Shown here: in pieces, positions 50,660-59,016 of the stretch
Layout: every line of letters begins with the position of its first letter
Position numbering within the stretch: position 1 is the first letter of the stretch
Source: Terriglobia bacterium
GTDB taxonomy: Bacteria; Acidobacteriota; Terriglobia; Bryobacterales; Bryobacteraceae
Assembly (NCBI GenBank): GCA_020073265.1
Contig: JAIQFN010000001.1
Coordinates: 62,001 to 126,000 of the forward strand
Length of the DNA: 64,000 bases
Direction: 5' to 3'
Made by a program: the position numbers and the translations under genes
Notes under the pieces: generated by a model
The model's database searches: none
Told to the model about the DNA's origin: nothing
Seen by the model: the letters and a program-made list of their open reading frames with translations, nothing else

Positions 50660-52306
50660 ATGACTCAGAGCGTGTGGCGGTTGTGGTCCCTCATTCTTCT
50701 GTTCTCCGCCGCGATTCCGCGGCTTTCGGCGGCTCCCAACATCACCAGCGTGGGGAACGCGGCCAGCAATCTCACTTTCAATGCGCCCATCGCACAAGGC
50801 GCTATCTTCGTCATCAAAGGCAGCGGCCTGGGGCCCGCGAACATCTCCTTCGCTCCGGCGGCGTTTCAGAGCACCAGCTTGAGCGGCACTTCGGTGTCGG
50901 TCACGTCGGGCACGACCACCGTGAAAGCGTTGATGTATTACACCTCAGACGGGCAGGTGGCCGCGCTGCTTCCCTCGAATACGCCCACCGGCGGGGCAAG
51001 CTTTACCCTTACCTACAACGGCCAAACCAGCAACTCGCTGAGTCACGGCGTTTCGCCCAGCAGCGTGGGCATCTTTACCATCGATTCGAGCGGCCAGGGA
51101 CCGGGCATCGTGACCTACGCCGACTACAGCCTGGTTTCGGCCAACAAAGCCACTCCGTGCGGAGGCCCGAACACGGCCTGTGGGGCGGCCAACCCCGGCG
51201 ATACGCTCATTCTGTGGGCCACGGGACTGGGTCCGGTCAATGGAGACGATGCCACCGGCGCGGGACTGGGCCAGAGCATGCCCAACGTTGCGCTTACGCT
51301 GTGGCTGGGCGGAGTGCAGGCGCCGGTGAGCTACCAGGGACGGTCGGGGTGCTGCATCGGAGAGGATCAGATTGTCTTTGCGGTGCCGAATAACGTTCCC
51401 ACCGGATGCAGCGTGCCGCTGGTGGTTCAGGTCGGCACCAATGCCAACACCATCAGCAACACAACCTTCATGCCGGTGGCCAAAGGAAGCCGCGATTGCA
51501 CTCCCCTCAATGCGGCCGAAGCCGCGCTGAGCAATCCCCTGGCGATCCTCACTGGACCGGTCCCTTTTGCCGATATCAGTATGGAAAAGGATGTTGCCAA
51601 TGGCGGAGGCTTCCAGGATCAGGCTTCTGTCGTGATCGGCAAAGCTCCGGTGAGCAATCCGGCTTATGAGCCTTTCTTCTTGTCCTTTAATGATCAGTTG
51701 CCGCCGGGCACCTGCGTGGTCTACAACAGTCTGGATCCGAGTAGCGATCCTCCGCTGGGGCAATTTGTTTTGCTCGACGGCGGTTCCAGTTTCACGGTGA
51801 AGGGGCCGAAAGGCAGCGTGGCGCTCAATGGGAGCACCGGGGATAACGTAACGCTCAGCGCGTCGGGAACGTTTCTGGGCCCGGGTAGCTATACCGTCAC
51901 CGGGACCGGCGGAAAGGACATTGGTTCTTTCAGTGCAACCCTGACGATCCCCGCCACTCCGACATTGACCAGTCCGACGCCCTCGAACAACGCTCCCGTG
52001 ACCCGTTCCAACGGGCTGACAGTCACCTGGACGGGAGGGGATCCGAACGCATATGTTGAAATCCTGGTCACCAGCGCCTTGGATAACACATTCAATCTGG
52101 GCGACACTGCTCGATGCAGGGTGGCCGCCAGTGCGGGAACCTTCACGATTCCGCCCTACGTCATGCTGGCCATTCCAGCGGGCAACTTCGGCGGTTTCCT
52201 GTTTCTGAACTCGGAGGTGGCCGCACCGTTCACTGCCACGGGTCTCACGTTGGGCAACTTCCACACCCGGGGTGTCATCACGAGCTTGGGCTTCGTGTTG
52301 AAGTAG
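50660..52306 (+). CDS. Secreted protein with TIGR03437 domain
   Basis: 548-residue exported protein. Signal peptide W-S-L-I-L-L-F-S-A-A-I-P-R-L-S-A. The region about 20-270 carries the TIGR03437 domain, a C-terminal-type module found in large numbers in Solibacter: I-F-V-I-K-G-S-G-L-G-P, V-A-A-L-L-P-S-N-T-P, A-N-P-G-D-T-L-I-L-W-A-T-G-L-G-P-V and G-E-D-Q-I-V-F-A-V-P-N-N-V-P. The later half is beta-rich with I-P-A-T-P-T-L-T-S-P-T-P and T-V-T-W-T-G-G-D-P. TACAAT lies seven bases before the ATG, with TTGCTT 17 bases further up. Role unknown. Confidence 0.8.
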   Translation: MTQSVWRLWSLILLFSAAIPRLSAAPNITSVGNAASNLTFNAPIAQGAIFVIKGSGLGPANISFAPAAFQSTSLSGTSVSVTSGTTTVKALMYYTSDGQVAALLPSNTPTGGASFTLTYNGQTSNSLSHGVSPSSVGIFTIDSSGQGPGIVTYADYSLVSANKATPCGGPNTACGAANPGDTLILWATGLGPVNGDDATGAGLGQSMPNVALTLWLGGVQAPVSYQGRSGCCIGEDQIVFAVPNNVPTGCSVPLVVQVGTNANTISNTTFMPVAKGSRDCTPLNAAEAALSNPLAILTGPVPFADISMEKDVANGGGFQDQASVVIGKAPVSNPAYEPFFLSFNDQLPPGTCVVYNSLDPSSDPPLGQFVLLDGGSSFTVKGPKGSVALNGSTGDNVTLSASGTFLGPGSYTVTGTGGKDIGSFSATLTIPATPTLTSPTPSNNAPVTRSNGLTVTWTGGDPNAYVEILVTSALDNTFNLGDTARCRVAASAGTFTIPPYVMLAIPAGNFGGFLFLNSEVAAPFTATGLTLGNFHTRGVITSLGFVLK

Positions 52307-52409
52307 CCGGCAGACGGACAGCTTTCGCGCAGAGATACGGGCCGCGGCCCGGCCCTGTTACAATTAGTTAAACATCAGCCGATAGCGTGATTCTTTCGGC
52401 CGGCGACCC

Positions 52410-53342
52410 ATGGACCTCGATCAACTGCGTACGTTTCTCGAGATCGTTCGCTTGAAGAGTTTCTCGAAAGCGGCGCAAACCTGCTTCCGCACCCAGCCGG
52501 CCATCAGCGCCCAGGTCCGCCAGCTCGAGCAGGAGCTGGGCACCGCGCTGTTCGAGCGTCTGGGAACCAAAATCTCGCTGACCATCGCCGGAAAGATCTT
52601 CGCCGAATACGCCGAACAGATCCTGGACCTGCGGCGGCGCGCTCAGGATTCCATTCACGAGCTGGACCGGGTGCCGCGCGGCGAGCTGGTGATCGCCGCC
52701 AACGAAGCCACCTGCATCTACGTGCTGCCGAAAGTCTTCTCGGAGTACATGAAGAATTTTCCGAACGTGCAACTGTCGGTGGAGCGGTCCTATGGATCGC
52801 GCGTCGTGGAAGCGGTGATGGACAATCTGGCCGATTTTGGAATCACGCAGCTTCCGGTTCAGGAGCGCAAGGTCCAGGTGGTGGAGATTCATTCCGACGA
52901 GATCATCCTGCTGCTGCCGGCCAAGCATCCCCTGGCCAACAAGCGCGGCGTCACCGCGCGCGACCTGATCGGCCAGCCGTTGCTGATGCCGAAATCAGGA
53001 ATCACTCGGGCGCGCCTGGATGTGTGGCTGGAGCCGGTGGAGAGCGAAATCCAGATCTCCATGGAACTGGATTCGACCGAGATGATGAAGCGCTTTGTCA
53101 TGGCCGGACTGGGCCTCTCCTTCCTGGCGGCTTCCAATTGCCGCGAGGAAGTGGCGGCGCGCAAGCTGGCCGCGGTGCCGCTGGCGCCCGAACCCATGGC
53201 CCGCAAGGTGGCCTTGATCTACCGCAAGGACAAGGCGCTGTCGAAAGCCGCGCTGGGGTTCATCCAGGTTATACTGGAACACGCAGGGAGTGAGAGCCGC
53301 CCGGCCGAGGTAGGGATAGTGCCGGCGGCCCTTTCGACCTGA
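52410..53342 (+). CDS. LysR-family transcriptional regulator
   Basis: 310-residue regulator. The N-terminal winged helix reads M-D-L-D-Q-L-R-T-F-L-E-I-V-R-L-K-S-F-S-K-A-A, then Q-P-A-I-S-A-Q-V-R-Q-L-E-Q-E-L-G-T-A-L-F-E-R, classic LysR. The effector domain (about 90-295) is complete with the usual V-E-x-G and A-G-L-G-L-S-F-L segments. The regulated gene is not evident; no divergent operon lies upstream. The C-terminus carries a short Glu/Pro extension. Confidence 0.9.
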   Translation: MDLDQLRTFLEIVRLKSFSKAAQTCFRTQPAISAQVRQLEQELGTALFERLGTKISLTIAGKIFAEYAEQILDLRRRAQDSIHELDRVPRGELVIAANEATCIYVLPKVFSEYMKNFPNVQLSVERSYGSRVVEAVMDNLADFGITQLPVQERKVQVVEIHSDEIILLLPAKHPLANKRGVTARDLIGQPLLMPKSGITRARLDVWLEPVESEIQISMELDSTEMMKRFVMAGLGLSFLAASNCREEVAARKLAAVPLAPEPMARKVALIYRKDKALSKAALGFIQVILEHAGSESRPAEVGIVPAALST

Positions 53343-53363
53343 GAGCGCAGAAGGAAACGTCCG

Positions 53364-53720
53364 ATGTCCCGCGTCACGTTGAAGAGTTCGACGATTTTTA
53401 TTTCCGTCGGCAACAAGACGGAAGTGTACCGCTCGGTAAACGACGTTCCTCCCCCGTTGCGCAAGCAACTGGAGCAATCCACCAACGGCATCCATTCGGC
53501 GACCATCCTGATCGCGGACCGCAAGGGCAAAGAAGAGATTGTGCGGGCCGTGCGGGGTTTGCCCTCCAGCCTGCGCTCCCGCCTGGGCGCCTCGCTCGGC
53601 GACGAAGCCCGGGAATCGAGGCGCGGCATCCACTGGCCGGCGCTGTGGCGGAACTGGGTGGAGCTGCTGCTGCCGCCCGCCATCGGGCTGGCGGTGTGGC
53701 TGCTGTTCAGCGCCCGGTAA
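53364..53720 (+). CDS. Hypothetical protein with C-terminal membrane anchor
   Basis: 118-residue protein. A soluble part (I-F-I-S-V-G-N-K-T-E-V-Y-R-S-V-N-D-V-P, L-R-K-Q-L-E-Q-S, A-T-I-L-I-A-D-R-K-G-K-E-E-I) ends in one hydrophobic helix L-L-L-P-P-A-I-G-L-A-V-W-L-L-F. The V-Y-R-S-V-N-D-V-P-P-x-L-R segment recurs in small proteins of acidobacteria. AGAAGGAAA precedes the ATG. It lies 21 bases after the LysR gene. Function not recognised. Confidence 0.7.
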   Translation: MSRVTLKSSTIFISVGNKTEVYRSVNDVPPPLRKQLEQSTNGIHSATILIADRKGKEEIVRAVRGLPSSLRSRLGASLGDEARESRRGIHWPALWRNWVELLLPPAIGLAVWLLFSAR

Positions 53721-53771
53721 ATTTCCTCCTTCCGAATTCAAATTCCTGCGGAGCTCGCCGATGAGCCCGAC

Positions 53772-54113
53772 ATGGAATCTGCGCGCGAGTCACGCGAGCC
53801 GCACGTCCAGTGCTATCAATCTGCGGAGTTGACGCTGTTGGGCGCGGGAGGCTACTCGATCTCCGGCCACGTCATCAACCTCACTGGCCAGAACATGCGG
53901 ATCGTCGTCAACCAGCCAGTGGGAGTTAAAATAGCCGCCAGCATTCGCGTGGGCGACTGGCTGGCGTTCGGTGAAGTGTACTATTGCGAGCTCGAGCATT
54001 CGCACTACGCCGTGGGGCTGCGGCTGGACCAGGTGGTGATGGGCCTGCGCGAACTCGACGCGCTGCGGCGCAATCGTCTGAACGAGCGCGCGGACGCGCT
54101 AGCGCCGCAGTAA
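53772..54113 (+). CDS. PilZ-like small protein
   Basis: 113-residue protein resembling a single PilZ barrel: strands S-A-E-L-T-L-L-G-A-G, I-S-G-H-V-I-N-L-T-G-Q-N-M-R-I, G-D-W-L-A-F-G-E-V-Y-Y-C-E and H-Y-A-V-G-L-R-L-D-Q, with the V-I-N-L-T segment where D/N-x-S-x-x-G is usual. The R-x-x-x-R motif for c-di-GMP is not clear, so ligand binding is doubtful. The ATG at 53772 is convenient but not certain. Confidence 0.55.
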   Translation: MESARESREPHVQCYQSAELTLLGAGGYSISGHVINLTGQNMRIVVNQPVGVKIAASIRVGDWLAFGEVYYCELEHSHYAVGLRLDQVVMGLRELDALRRNRLNERADALAPQ

Positions 54114-54237
54114 ACCACATGCGCAGTAACGTTCCGGTAACGTAAGGCGCGCTCGCGACTGAGTAATCGCTTTATAGACTCGATTAGAGAAACCATGTAC
54201 ATTCCTTCTGAGTCTTTCTGTGGAAGGGGATGCCAAC

Positions 54238-54759
54238 ATGAACTTCAGGAGTCTTTCGACTTTGGGGCGGGTCGCTTTGGCCACCGCGTTCTGCGCTGTG
54301 CCGTTCGTGCAGGCCGCCAACGACAGCTTTTCCGCCGAGCTCAGCGGAGCGAACGAAGTTCCGCCAATCAATAGCGCGGGTACAGCCACGTTTCAGATGA
54401 CGCTGGGCACGCCGATCAACTTCACCATGAAGTTCTCGGGCTTGTCGAGCAATCTGACGCTGTCGCACATCCATTTCGGTCAGCCAGGCGTGGCCGGCGG
54501 CGTCATGATCTTCCTATGCGGTGGAGGGGGACAGCCGGCCTGCCCGGTGGCGACGTCGGGGACCATCACCGGAACCATCACGGCAGCGAACGTGACCGGG
54601 CCCACTGCGCAAGGGATCGCCGCCGCCGACCTGAACTCGGCGCTCGAGGTGATCAAGGACGGGGAAGGGTATGTCAACATGCATACGACCATCTTTGGCG
54701 GCGGCGAGATCCGCGGCCAGCTCCGCAGGGGGCACGGGAAAGACAAGGACGACGACTGA
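54238..54759 (+). CDS. Secreted CHRD-domain protein
   Basis: 173-residue exported protein. After the signal peptide (V-A-L-A-T-A-F-C-A-V-P-F-V-Q-A-A) a single CHRD domain follows: F-S-A-E-L-S-G-A-N-E-V-P-P-I-N-S-A-G-T-A-T-F, L-T-L-S-H-I-H-F-G-Q-P-G-V-A-G, G-E-G-Y-V-N-M-H-T and G-E-I-R-G-Q-L. The end is a K-D-K-D-D-D tail. Bacterial CHRD proteins are extracellular with unknown function. GGAAGGGGA lies eight bases before the ATG at 54238. Confidence 0.85.
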   Translation: MNFRSLSTLGRVALATAFCAVPFVQAANDSFSAELSGANEVPPINSAGTATFQMTLGTPINFTMKFSGLSSNLTLSHIHFGQPGVAGGVMIFLCGGGGQPACPVATSGTITGTITAANVTGPTAQGIAAADLNSALEVIKDGEGYVNMHTTIFGGGEIRGQLRRGHGKDKDDD

Positions 54760-54771
54760 CGGCGTAGGGGT

Positions 54772-55212
54772 CTACTTCGTCTGGACAAATCCGAGCAGTT
54801 TCTGGCGTAGCTTAGCCGCAGTACCGGCGTCCGGAGCGACCACCAGAATGGTATCGTCTCCGGCGATGGTGCCCACCACCTCGGCCCATTCCTGTTTGTC
54901 CAGCGCCACCGCCAGCGCGTTGGCGTTGCCGGGCGAGGTTCGCAGCACCACCAGGTTTTGCGCGGTGCGAACATCCTGCAGGAATTCGCCGGCGATGGTG
55001 GCCACATCCGGGCCGGCGTATGGCGCAGTCAACTGCCGGTAGCCTTGCGGCGTCTTCAGCAGGCCGAGCTCGCGGATGTCGCGCGACAAGGTGACCTGAG
55101 TGGTCTGGATTCCGTAGCTGTTCTTGAGCTCGCTGGCCAAGTCGTCCTGGGTGAGGATGCGCTTGGAGCGGATCAGCTTCAGGATCTGGCCTTGGCGAAA
55201 AGTCTTGTTCAT
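54772..55212 (-). CDS. argR: Arginine repressor ArgR
   Basis: 146-residue transcriptional regulator. The N-terminal winged helix reads R-Q-G-Q-I-L-K-L-I-R-S-K-R-I-L-T-Q-D-D-L-A, and T-Q-V-T-L-S-R-D-I-R-E-L-G is the recognition part. The C-terminal hexamerisation and arginine-binding domain has G-T-I-A-G-D-D-T-I near 119-127, with the Asp pair that binds arginine. The ATG overlaps the argH stop (ATGA), so it is the last gene of argF-argG-argH-argR. It probably binds the boxes upstream of argF and so regulates itself. Confidence 0.92.
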   Translation of the reverse strand: MNKTFRQGQILKLIRSKRILTQDDLASELKNSYGIQTTQVTLSRDIRELGLLKTPQGYRQLTAPYAGPDVATIAGEFLQDVRTAQNLVVLRTSPGNANALAVALDKQEWAEVVGTIAGDDTILVVAPDAGTAAKLRQKLLGFVQTK

Positions 55213-56591
55213 CGGGTCCACTGCTTGAGGCGCGCTTCGGCCTCTTCGAGAGCGCAGGCGACGGCCGCGGGTCCGGTGCCGCCGGGAATTTCGCGCGTCT
55301 TCATGCCTTCGCTGGGATGCAGCAATCGGGCGATACCGGCGGTGAACTCGGGCGCGAAGGCCGTTAGCTGGGCGGGCGTCCAATCGGCCGGCTTCTTGCC
55401 CTGCTTGACGCTTTCGAGCACCAGGCGTCCCACCAACTGGTGGGCTTGATGGAAGGGCGTGCCGGCGCGCGCCAATGCTTCGGCGAGGTCGGTGGCGACG
55501 GTCCAGCTCTCTTCGGCATCCCGCGCGGGTTTGTCCGGATGCAAGCGCGTCGATTCGATCACGGCCTCCATCATTTCGAGCGATGCGCTCAACTGATCGG
55601 CGGCGTCGAACAGCGGCTCCTTGTCCTCCTGCATGTCGCGGTTGTAGGTCATCGGGAGACCCTTCAGCGTGACAAACAACGAATTGAAGGCGCCGAACAC
55701 CCGGCCGGTCTTGCCGCGGATCAGCTCGAGCGAATCGGGATTTTTCTTCTGCGGCATCAGGCTGGAGCCGCTGGTGACGCCGTCTCCGAGTTCCAGCCAG
55801 CCGAACTCTTCGCTGGAATAGAGAATCCAATCCTCGGCCAGCCGGCTCAAGTGCAACATGCTGACGGAGGCGGCGTAGAGGAAGTCGAGCGCGAAGTCGC
55901 GGTCGGCCGAGACGTCCATGCTGTTGCGCGTCACGCCGTCGAATCCCAGTTCACGGGCGATCGCTTCTCGATCGAAAGGAAAGCCGCTGCCGGCGAGCGC
56001 GCCCGACCCCAGCGGCATCACGTTGGCGCGGCGGCGGGCGTTGGCGAGGGACTCGTGGTCGCGCGCGAACATTTCGAAATGGGCCAGCAGGTAGTGTGGC
56101 CACAGCACCGGCTGGGCGCGGCGGGTGTGGGTGTATCCGGGCACGACGGCGTGCGGGTATTTGCGCGCCATGGTGAGCAGCGCGCTCATCACTCGGGTGA
56201 GGCGCTCGAGAATGGAGTCGATCTCCTCGCGCAGCCACAGGCGCACGTCCAGCGACACCTGTTCGTTACGGCTGCGGCCGGTGTGGATCTTGTCGGCCAG
56301 CTCGCCGGTGCGTTCCTTCAGCTTGCGGATGACCAGGGTGTGGACGTCTTCGTCGGTGGCGCCGTCGAAGAAGCCGGGCTGCCGGGCGGCGGCGCGGATT
56401 TCATCGAAGGCTTTCACCAGCGCGGCGCATTCCGTGGCCGTCAGGATTCCGACGCGTTCCAACGCTCGGGCGTAAGCCTGCGAGCCGCGGCAGTCGACGT
56501 CCAGGAGGCGCCGGTCGAAGTGGAGCGAACCGGAGAAGCGCTCGAAGACTTCCGAGGGTCCGCCCTCGAACCGGCCGCCCCAGAGTTTCAT
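55209..56591 (-). CDS. argH: Argininosuccinate lyase
   Basis: Last step of arginine synthesis, splitting argininosuccinate into arginine and fumarate; 460 residues. The start M-K-L-W-G-G-R-F at 56591 is the conserved N-terminus; the frame runs upstream through a repeat giving artefact peptides. The fumarase/aspartase signature is G-S-S-L-M-P-Q-K-K-N-P-D near 273-284, with T-H-T-R-R-A-Q-P near 150. Identity is secure. It follows argG in the operon, separated by a type B repeat, and overlaps argR. Confidence 0.95.
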   Translation of the reverse strand: MKLWGGRFEGGPSEVFERFSGSLHFDRRLLDVDCRGSQAYARALERVGILTATECAALVKAFDEIRAAARQPGFFDGATDEDVHTLVIRKLKERTGELADKIHTGRSRNEQVSLDVRLWLREEIDSILERLTRVMSALLTMARKYPHAVVPGYTHTRRAQPVLWPHYLLAHFEMFARDHESLANARRRANVMPLGSGALAGSGFPFDREAIARELGFDGVTRNSMDVSADRDFALDFLYAASVSMLHLSRLAEDWILYSSEEFGWLELGDGVTSGSSLMPQKKNPDSLELIRGKTGRVFGAFNSLFVTLKGLPMTYNRDMQEDKEPLFDAADQLSASLEMMEAVIESTRLHPDKPARDAEESWTVATDLAEALARAGTPFHQAHQLVGRLVLESVKQGKKPADWTPAQLTAFAPEFTAGIARLLHPSEGMKTREIPGGTGPAAVACALEEAEARLKQWTR

Positions 56592-56610
56592 AGGGTTGTT
56601 GCAGCGCGGG

Positions 56611-56655
56611 CGTTCACACGAGTGTGAACGCGGCACGCACGAGTGCGTGCGCCAC
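56611..56655 (+). repeat. Paired-hairpin intergenic repeat, type B (copy 2)
   Basis: 45 bp: GTTCACA-CGAG-TGTGAAC stem-loop, then GCACGCA-CGAG-TGCGTGC stem-loop and GCCAC. Differs from 24761-24805 by two paired compensatory swaps in stem 1 and one loop base. It lies in the argG-argH gap of the operon, so it would be transcribed as an intra-operon structure. Confidence 0.9.
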
Positions 56656-56667
56656 AATGTGTCATCA

Positions 56668-57879
56668 TCATTGGCCCTGTTTGGCGGCTTGCGCGCGGAC
56701 CCGGATCGGCAGGCCGATCAGGTTGATGAAGCCCTGCGCGTCCTTCTGATCGTATTCGGCGCCCATGGTGAAGCTGGCGATGTTGAGCGAGTACAGCGAA
56801 TAGGGCGACTTGCGGCTCACCGGCTCCAGGTTGCCTTTGTACAGCCGCAGCGTGACTTCGCCGGTGGTGGTCTGGCTGGTGGCTTCGAAGAACGCGTCCA
56901 GCGCCTCGCGCAGCGGAGTGAACCACAGGCCGTTGTAGACCATCTCAGCGTAATCGAGCGAGAGCTTCTGTTTGTAGTGCAGCGTGTTGCGGTCGAGCGT
57001 GAGCGCTTCGAGCTCGCGATGCGCCTGGACGATCAGAGTGCCGCCGGGCGTCTCATAACAACCGCGCGATTTCATTCCGACGAAGCGATTCTCCACCAGG
57101 TCGATACGGCCGATGCCGTGCTCGCCGCCGATCTTGTTCAGCTCTTCGAGCAGCTTCACCGCGGACGCCGCGCGCTTGCCGTTCACCGAGACCGGGCGGC
57201 CTTTTTCAAAACCGATGGTCACTTCGGCCGGCTTGTCGGGAGCGTCTTTGGGGCTGCACGTCAGCATCCAGATCTCATCCGGCGCAGCGTTGGCGGGATC
57301 TTCCAGCGCACCGCCTTCGTGCGAGATGTGCCAGATGTTTCGGTCCCGGCTGTAAATCTTGGTGGTGGTCTGCGAGATGGGGACGTTGTGCTTGGCGGCG
57401 TACTCGATGGCGTCCTCGCGCGAGACGATGTTCCACTCGCGCCACGGTGCGATCACGTTCAGGTGCGGCGCGAGCGCCTTGTAGGTCAGCTCGAAGCGGA
57501 CCTGGTCGTTTCCCTTCCCGGTGCAGCCGTGCGCGACGGCGTCGCATCCGGTGGCCAGCGCCACTTCCACTTGCTTCTTCGCGAGCAACGGCCGCGCCAC
57601 CGAGGTTCCGAGCAGATACTTGTGCTCGTAGACCGCGCCGGCGCGCACCAGCCGCCACAGGTATTCGGTGACGAACTCCTCGCGCATGTCGGCGATGTGG
57701 ACCTCGGATGCGCCGGTCTTGCGGGCCTTCGCCTCCAGGCCCTTCAGCTCATCCTCGCCCTGGCCGATGTCGCCGCACACAGCGACCACTTCGCACTGGT
57801 AGTTTTCCTTGAGCCACGGAATGATGATGGATGTATCGAGGCCGCCGGAGTAGGCCAGGGCCACTTTCTTTGCTGTCAT
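56668..57879 (-). CDS. argG: Argininosuccinate synthase
   Basis: Joins citrulline and aspartate using ATP; 403 residues. The P-loop A-Y-S-G-G-L-D-T-S near 9-17 is the N-type ATP pyrophosphatase motif; G-C-T-G-K-G-N-D-Q-V-R-F near 118-129 and T-S-V-A-R-P-L near 92-98 are standard. The ATG at 57879 follows directly on a heptamer-repeat spacer with no Shine-Dalgarno. Second gene of the arg operon. Confidence 0.95.
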   Translation of the reverse strand: MTAKKVALAYSGGLDTSIIIPWLKENYQCEVVAVCGDIGQGEDELKGLEAKARKTGASEVHIADMREEFVTEYLWRLVRAGAVYEHKYLLGTSVARPLLAKKQVEVALATGCDAVAHGCTGKGNDQVRFELTYKALAPHLNVIAPWREWNIVSREDAIEYAAKHNVPISQTTTKIYSRDRNIWHISHEGGALEDPANAAPDEIWMLTCSPKDAPDKPAEVTIGFEKGRPVSVNGKRAASAVKLLEELNKIGGEHGIGRIDLVENRFVGMKSRGCYETPGGTLIVQAHRELEALTLDRNTLHYKQKLSLDYAEMVYNGLWFTPLREALDAFFEATSQTTTGEVTLRLYKGNLEPVSRKSPYSLYSLNIASFTMGAEYDQKDAQGFINLIGLPIRVRAQAAKQGQ

Positions 57880-57909
57880 AGGTGTTAGGTTTTAGGTGCC
57901 AGGTGTTAG
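57879..57909. repeat. Heptamer tandem repeat between argF and argG
   Basis: Four imperfect heptamers TAGGTGT, TAGGTTT, TAGGTGC, CAGGTGT make up the whole gap between the argF stop (57910-57912) and the argG ATG. No ribosome-binding site is present in them. Confidence 0.75.
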
Positions 57910-58890
57910 CTAGCTGATCAACATCAATAGTAAAGCTTTTTGGACGTGCAGACGGTTTTCCGCCTGGTCGAATACCGCCGATTGCTGCGATTCGATTACT
58001 TCGTCGGTGACTTCTTCGCCGCGCTTGGCGGGCAGGCAATGCAGGAATATCGTTTCGGGACCGGCGTGCTGTTGCCAGAGCGCGCCGTTCACCTGAAATG
58101 GCGCGAAGTGCGCGCGGCGTTGTTCCTTCTCGTGCTCCTGCCCCATGCTGGCCCAAACGTCGGTGTAGACAGCGTGCGCGCCCCGCGTGGCCTGGGCGGG
58201 ATCGTTGGTGATCAGCAGCTCGGCGCCGGCGATCGCAGCCAGGGCCTTGGCCTGCGTCACGATTTCCGGATCGGGTTCGTAACCGGCCGGCGTCGCGATG
58301 GCGAAGTTCATGCCGAGCCGCAGCGCGGAGAGCATCAGCGAATTGGCGACGTTGTTGCCGTCTCCGATGAAGGCCAGCTTGAGCCCGCGTAGGTCGCCGA
58401 ATTTTTCCTGGAGCGTGAAGACGTCGGCCAGCGCCTGGCAGGGATGATAGCGGTCGCTGAGCGCGTTGATCACCGGGATGCTGGCCCAGTGCGCCAGGTC
58501 GTCGATGGTGGTCTGCGAGAAGGTGCGGGCCACGATGCAATTGGTCCAGCGGTCCAGGTTGCGGGCGACGTCGCGAAGCGGCTCGCGGTCGCCGATCGGG
58601 CCGACGCTCAGGACGGCATCGCCGCCGAGCTGCTTGATGGCCAGTTCGAAGGTGAAGCGGGTGCGCAGGGAGGGTTTTTCGAACAGCAGGCTGAGGTAGC
58701 GGCCTGCGAGGGCCTTCGAAAACCGGGCCGGATGCGCTTTCACCTGCTGGGTGAGGTCGAGAAGCGCAAGTAATTCATCCTGGGAGAGATCGAGATCGCG
58801 AGTGAGGTTGCTGGCGCCGATTTTCGGGAGGGTTTTCGGGGCCGGCATTTTCTTGACCGGCTTGAGCGAGGTACCAGCGGAAGGGGGCAT
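57910..58890 (-). CDS. argF: Ornithine carbamoyltransferase
   Basis: Makes citrulline from ornithine and carbamoyl phosphate; about 326 residues from ATG 58890, or 312 from an ATG at 58848. The carbamoyl-phosphate loop is F-E-K-P-S-L-R-T-R-F-T-F-E near 70-82 (S-L-R-T-R in place of S-T-R-T-R, a known variant), with H-P-C-Q-A-L near 150-155, ornithine loop D-V-W-A-S-M-G and C-site H-C-L-P-A-K-R-G. The S-M-G loop supports ornithine rather than acetylornithine. First gene of argF-argG-argH-argR, behind tandem ARG boxes. Confidence 0.93.
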   Translation of the reverse strand: MPPSAGTSLKPVKKMPAPKTLPKIGASNLTRDLDLSQDELLALLDLTQQVKAHPARFSKALAGRYLSLLFEKPSLRTRFTFELAIKQLGGDAVLSVGPIGDREPLRDVARNLDRWTNCIVARTFSQTTIDDLAHWASIPVINALSDRYHPCQALADVFTLQEKFGDLRGLKLAFIGDGNNVANSLMLSALRLGMNFAIATPAGYEPDPEIVTQAKALAAIAGAELLITNDPAQATRGAHAVYTDVWASMGQEHEKEQRRAHFAPFQVNGALWQQHAGPETIFLHCLPAKRGEEVTDEVIESQQSAVFDQAENRLHVQKALLLMLIS

Positions 58891-58917
58891 GGTGGGGTCA
58901 AGGCTCCTGTGGCGCGA

Positions 58918-58953
58918 TCGAATGATTATTCATCCATATGAATAATTACACAT
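58918..58953. promoter_or_regulatory. Tandem ARG-box-like operators upstream of argF
   Basis: Two 16-bp imperfect palindromes, TCGAATGATTATTCAT at 58918-58933 and ATGAATAATTACACAT at 58938-58953, each close to the ArgR consensus A-T-G-A-A-T-A-A-T-T-A-T-T-C-A-T. Centres are 20 bp apart, the same face of the helix. The junction is a perfect inverted repeat, ATTATTCAT-CCAT-ATGAATAAT (58925-58946). It lies 28 bases before argF. Confidence 0.8.
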
Positions 58954-58974
58954 TTCGAGGGTGTTTGTCAATCC

Positions 58975-59016
58975 GAGCCGCCTGAAGGCGGCTGCAGCCA
59001 GGATTGGCTGCCCCAC
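58975..59016 (+). repeat. Paired-hairpin intergenic repeat, type A (copy 3)
   Basis: GCCGCC-TGAA-GGCGGC stem-loop, TGC, then AGCCA-GGAT-TGGCT stem-loop and GCCCCAC. Its last base is shared with the stop codon of the minus-strand gene at 59016-61463. Located between that gene and the ARG boxes. Confidence 0.85.

Noticed and set aside
55213-55830. Upstream extension of the argR frame
   Set aside because: The extension is antisense-frame sequence of argH; the conserved ArgR N-terminus begins at 55212.
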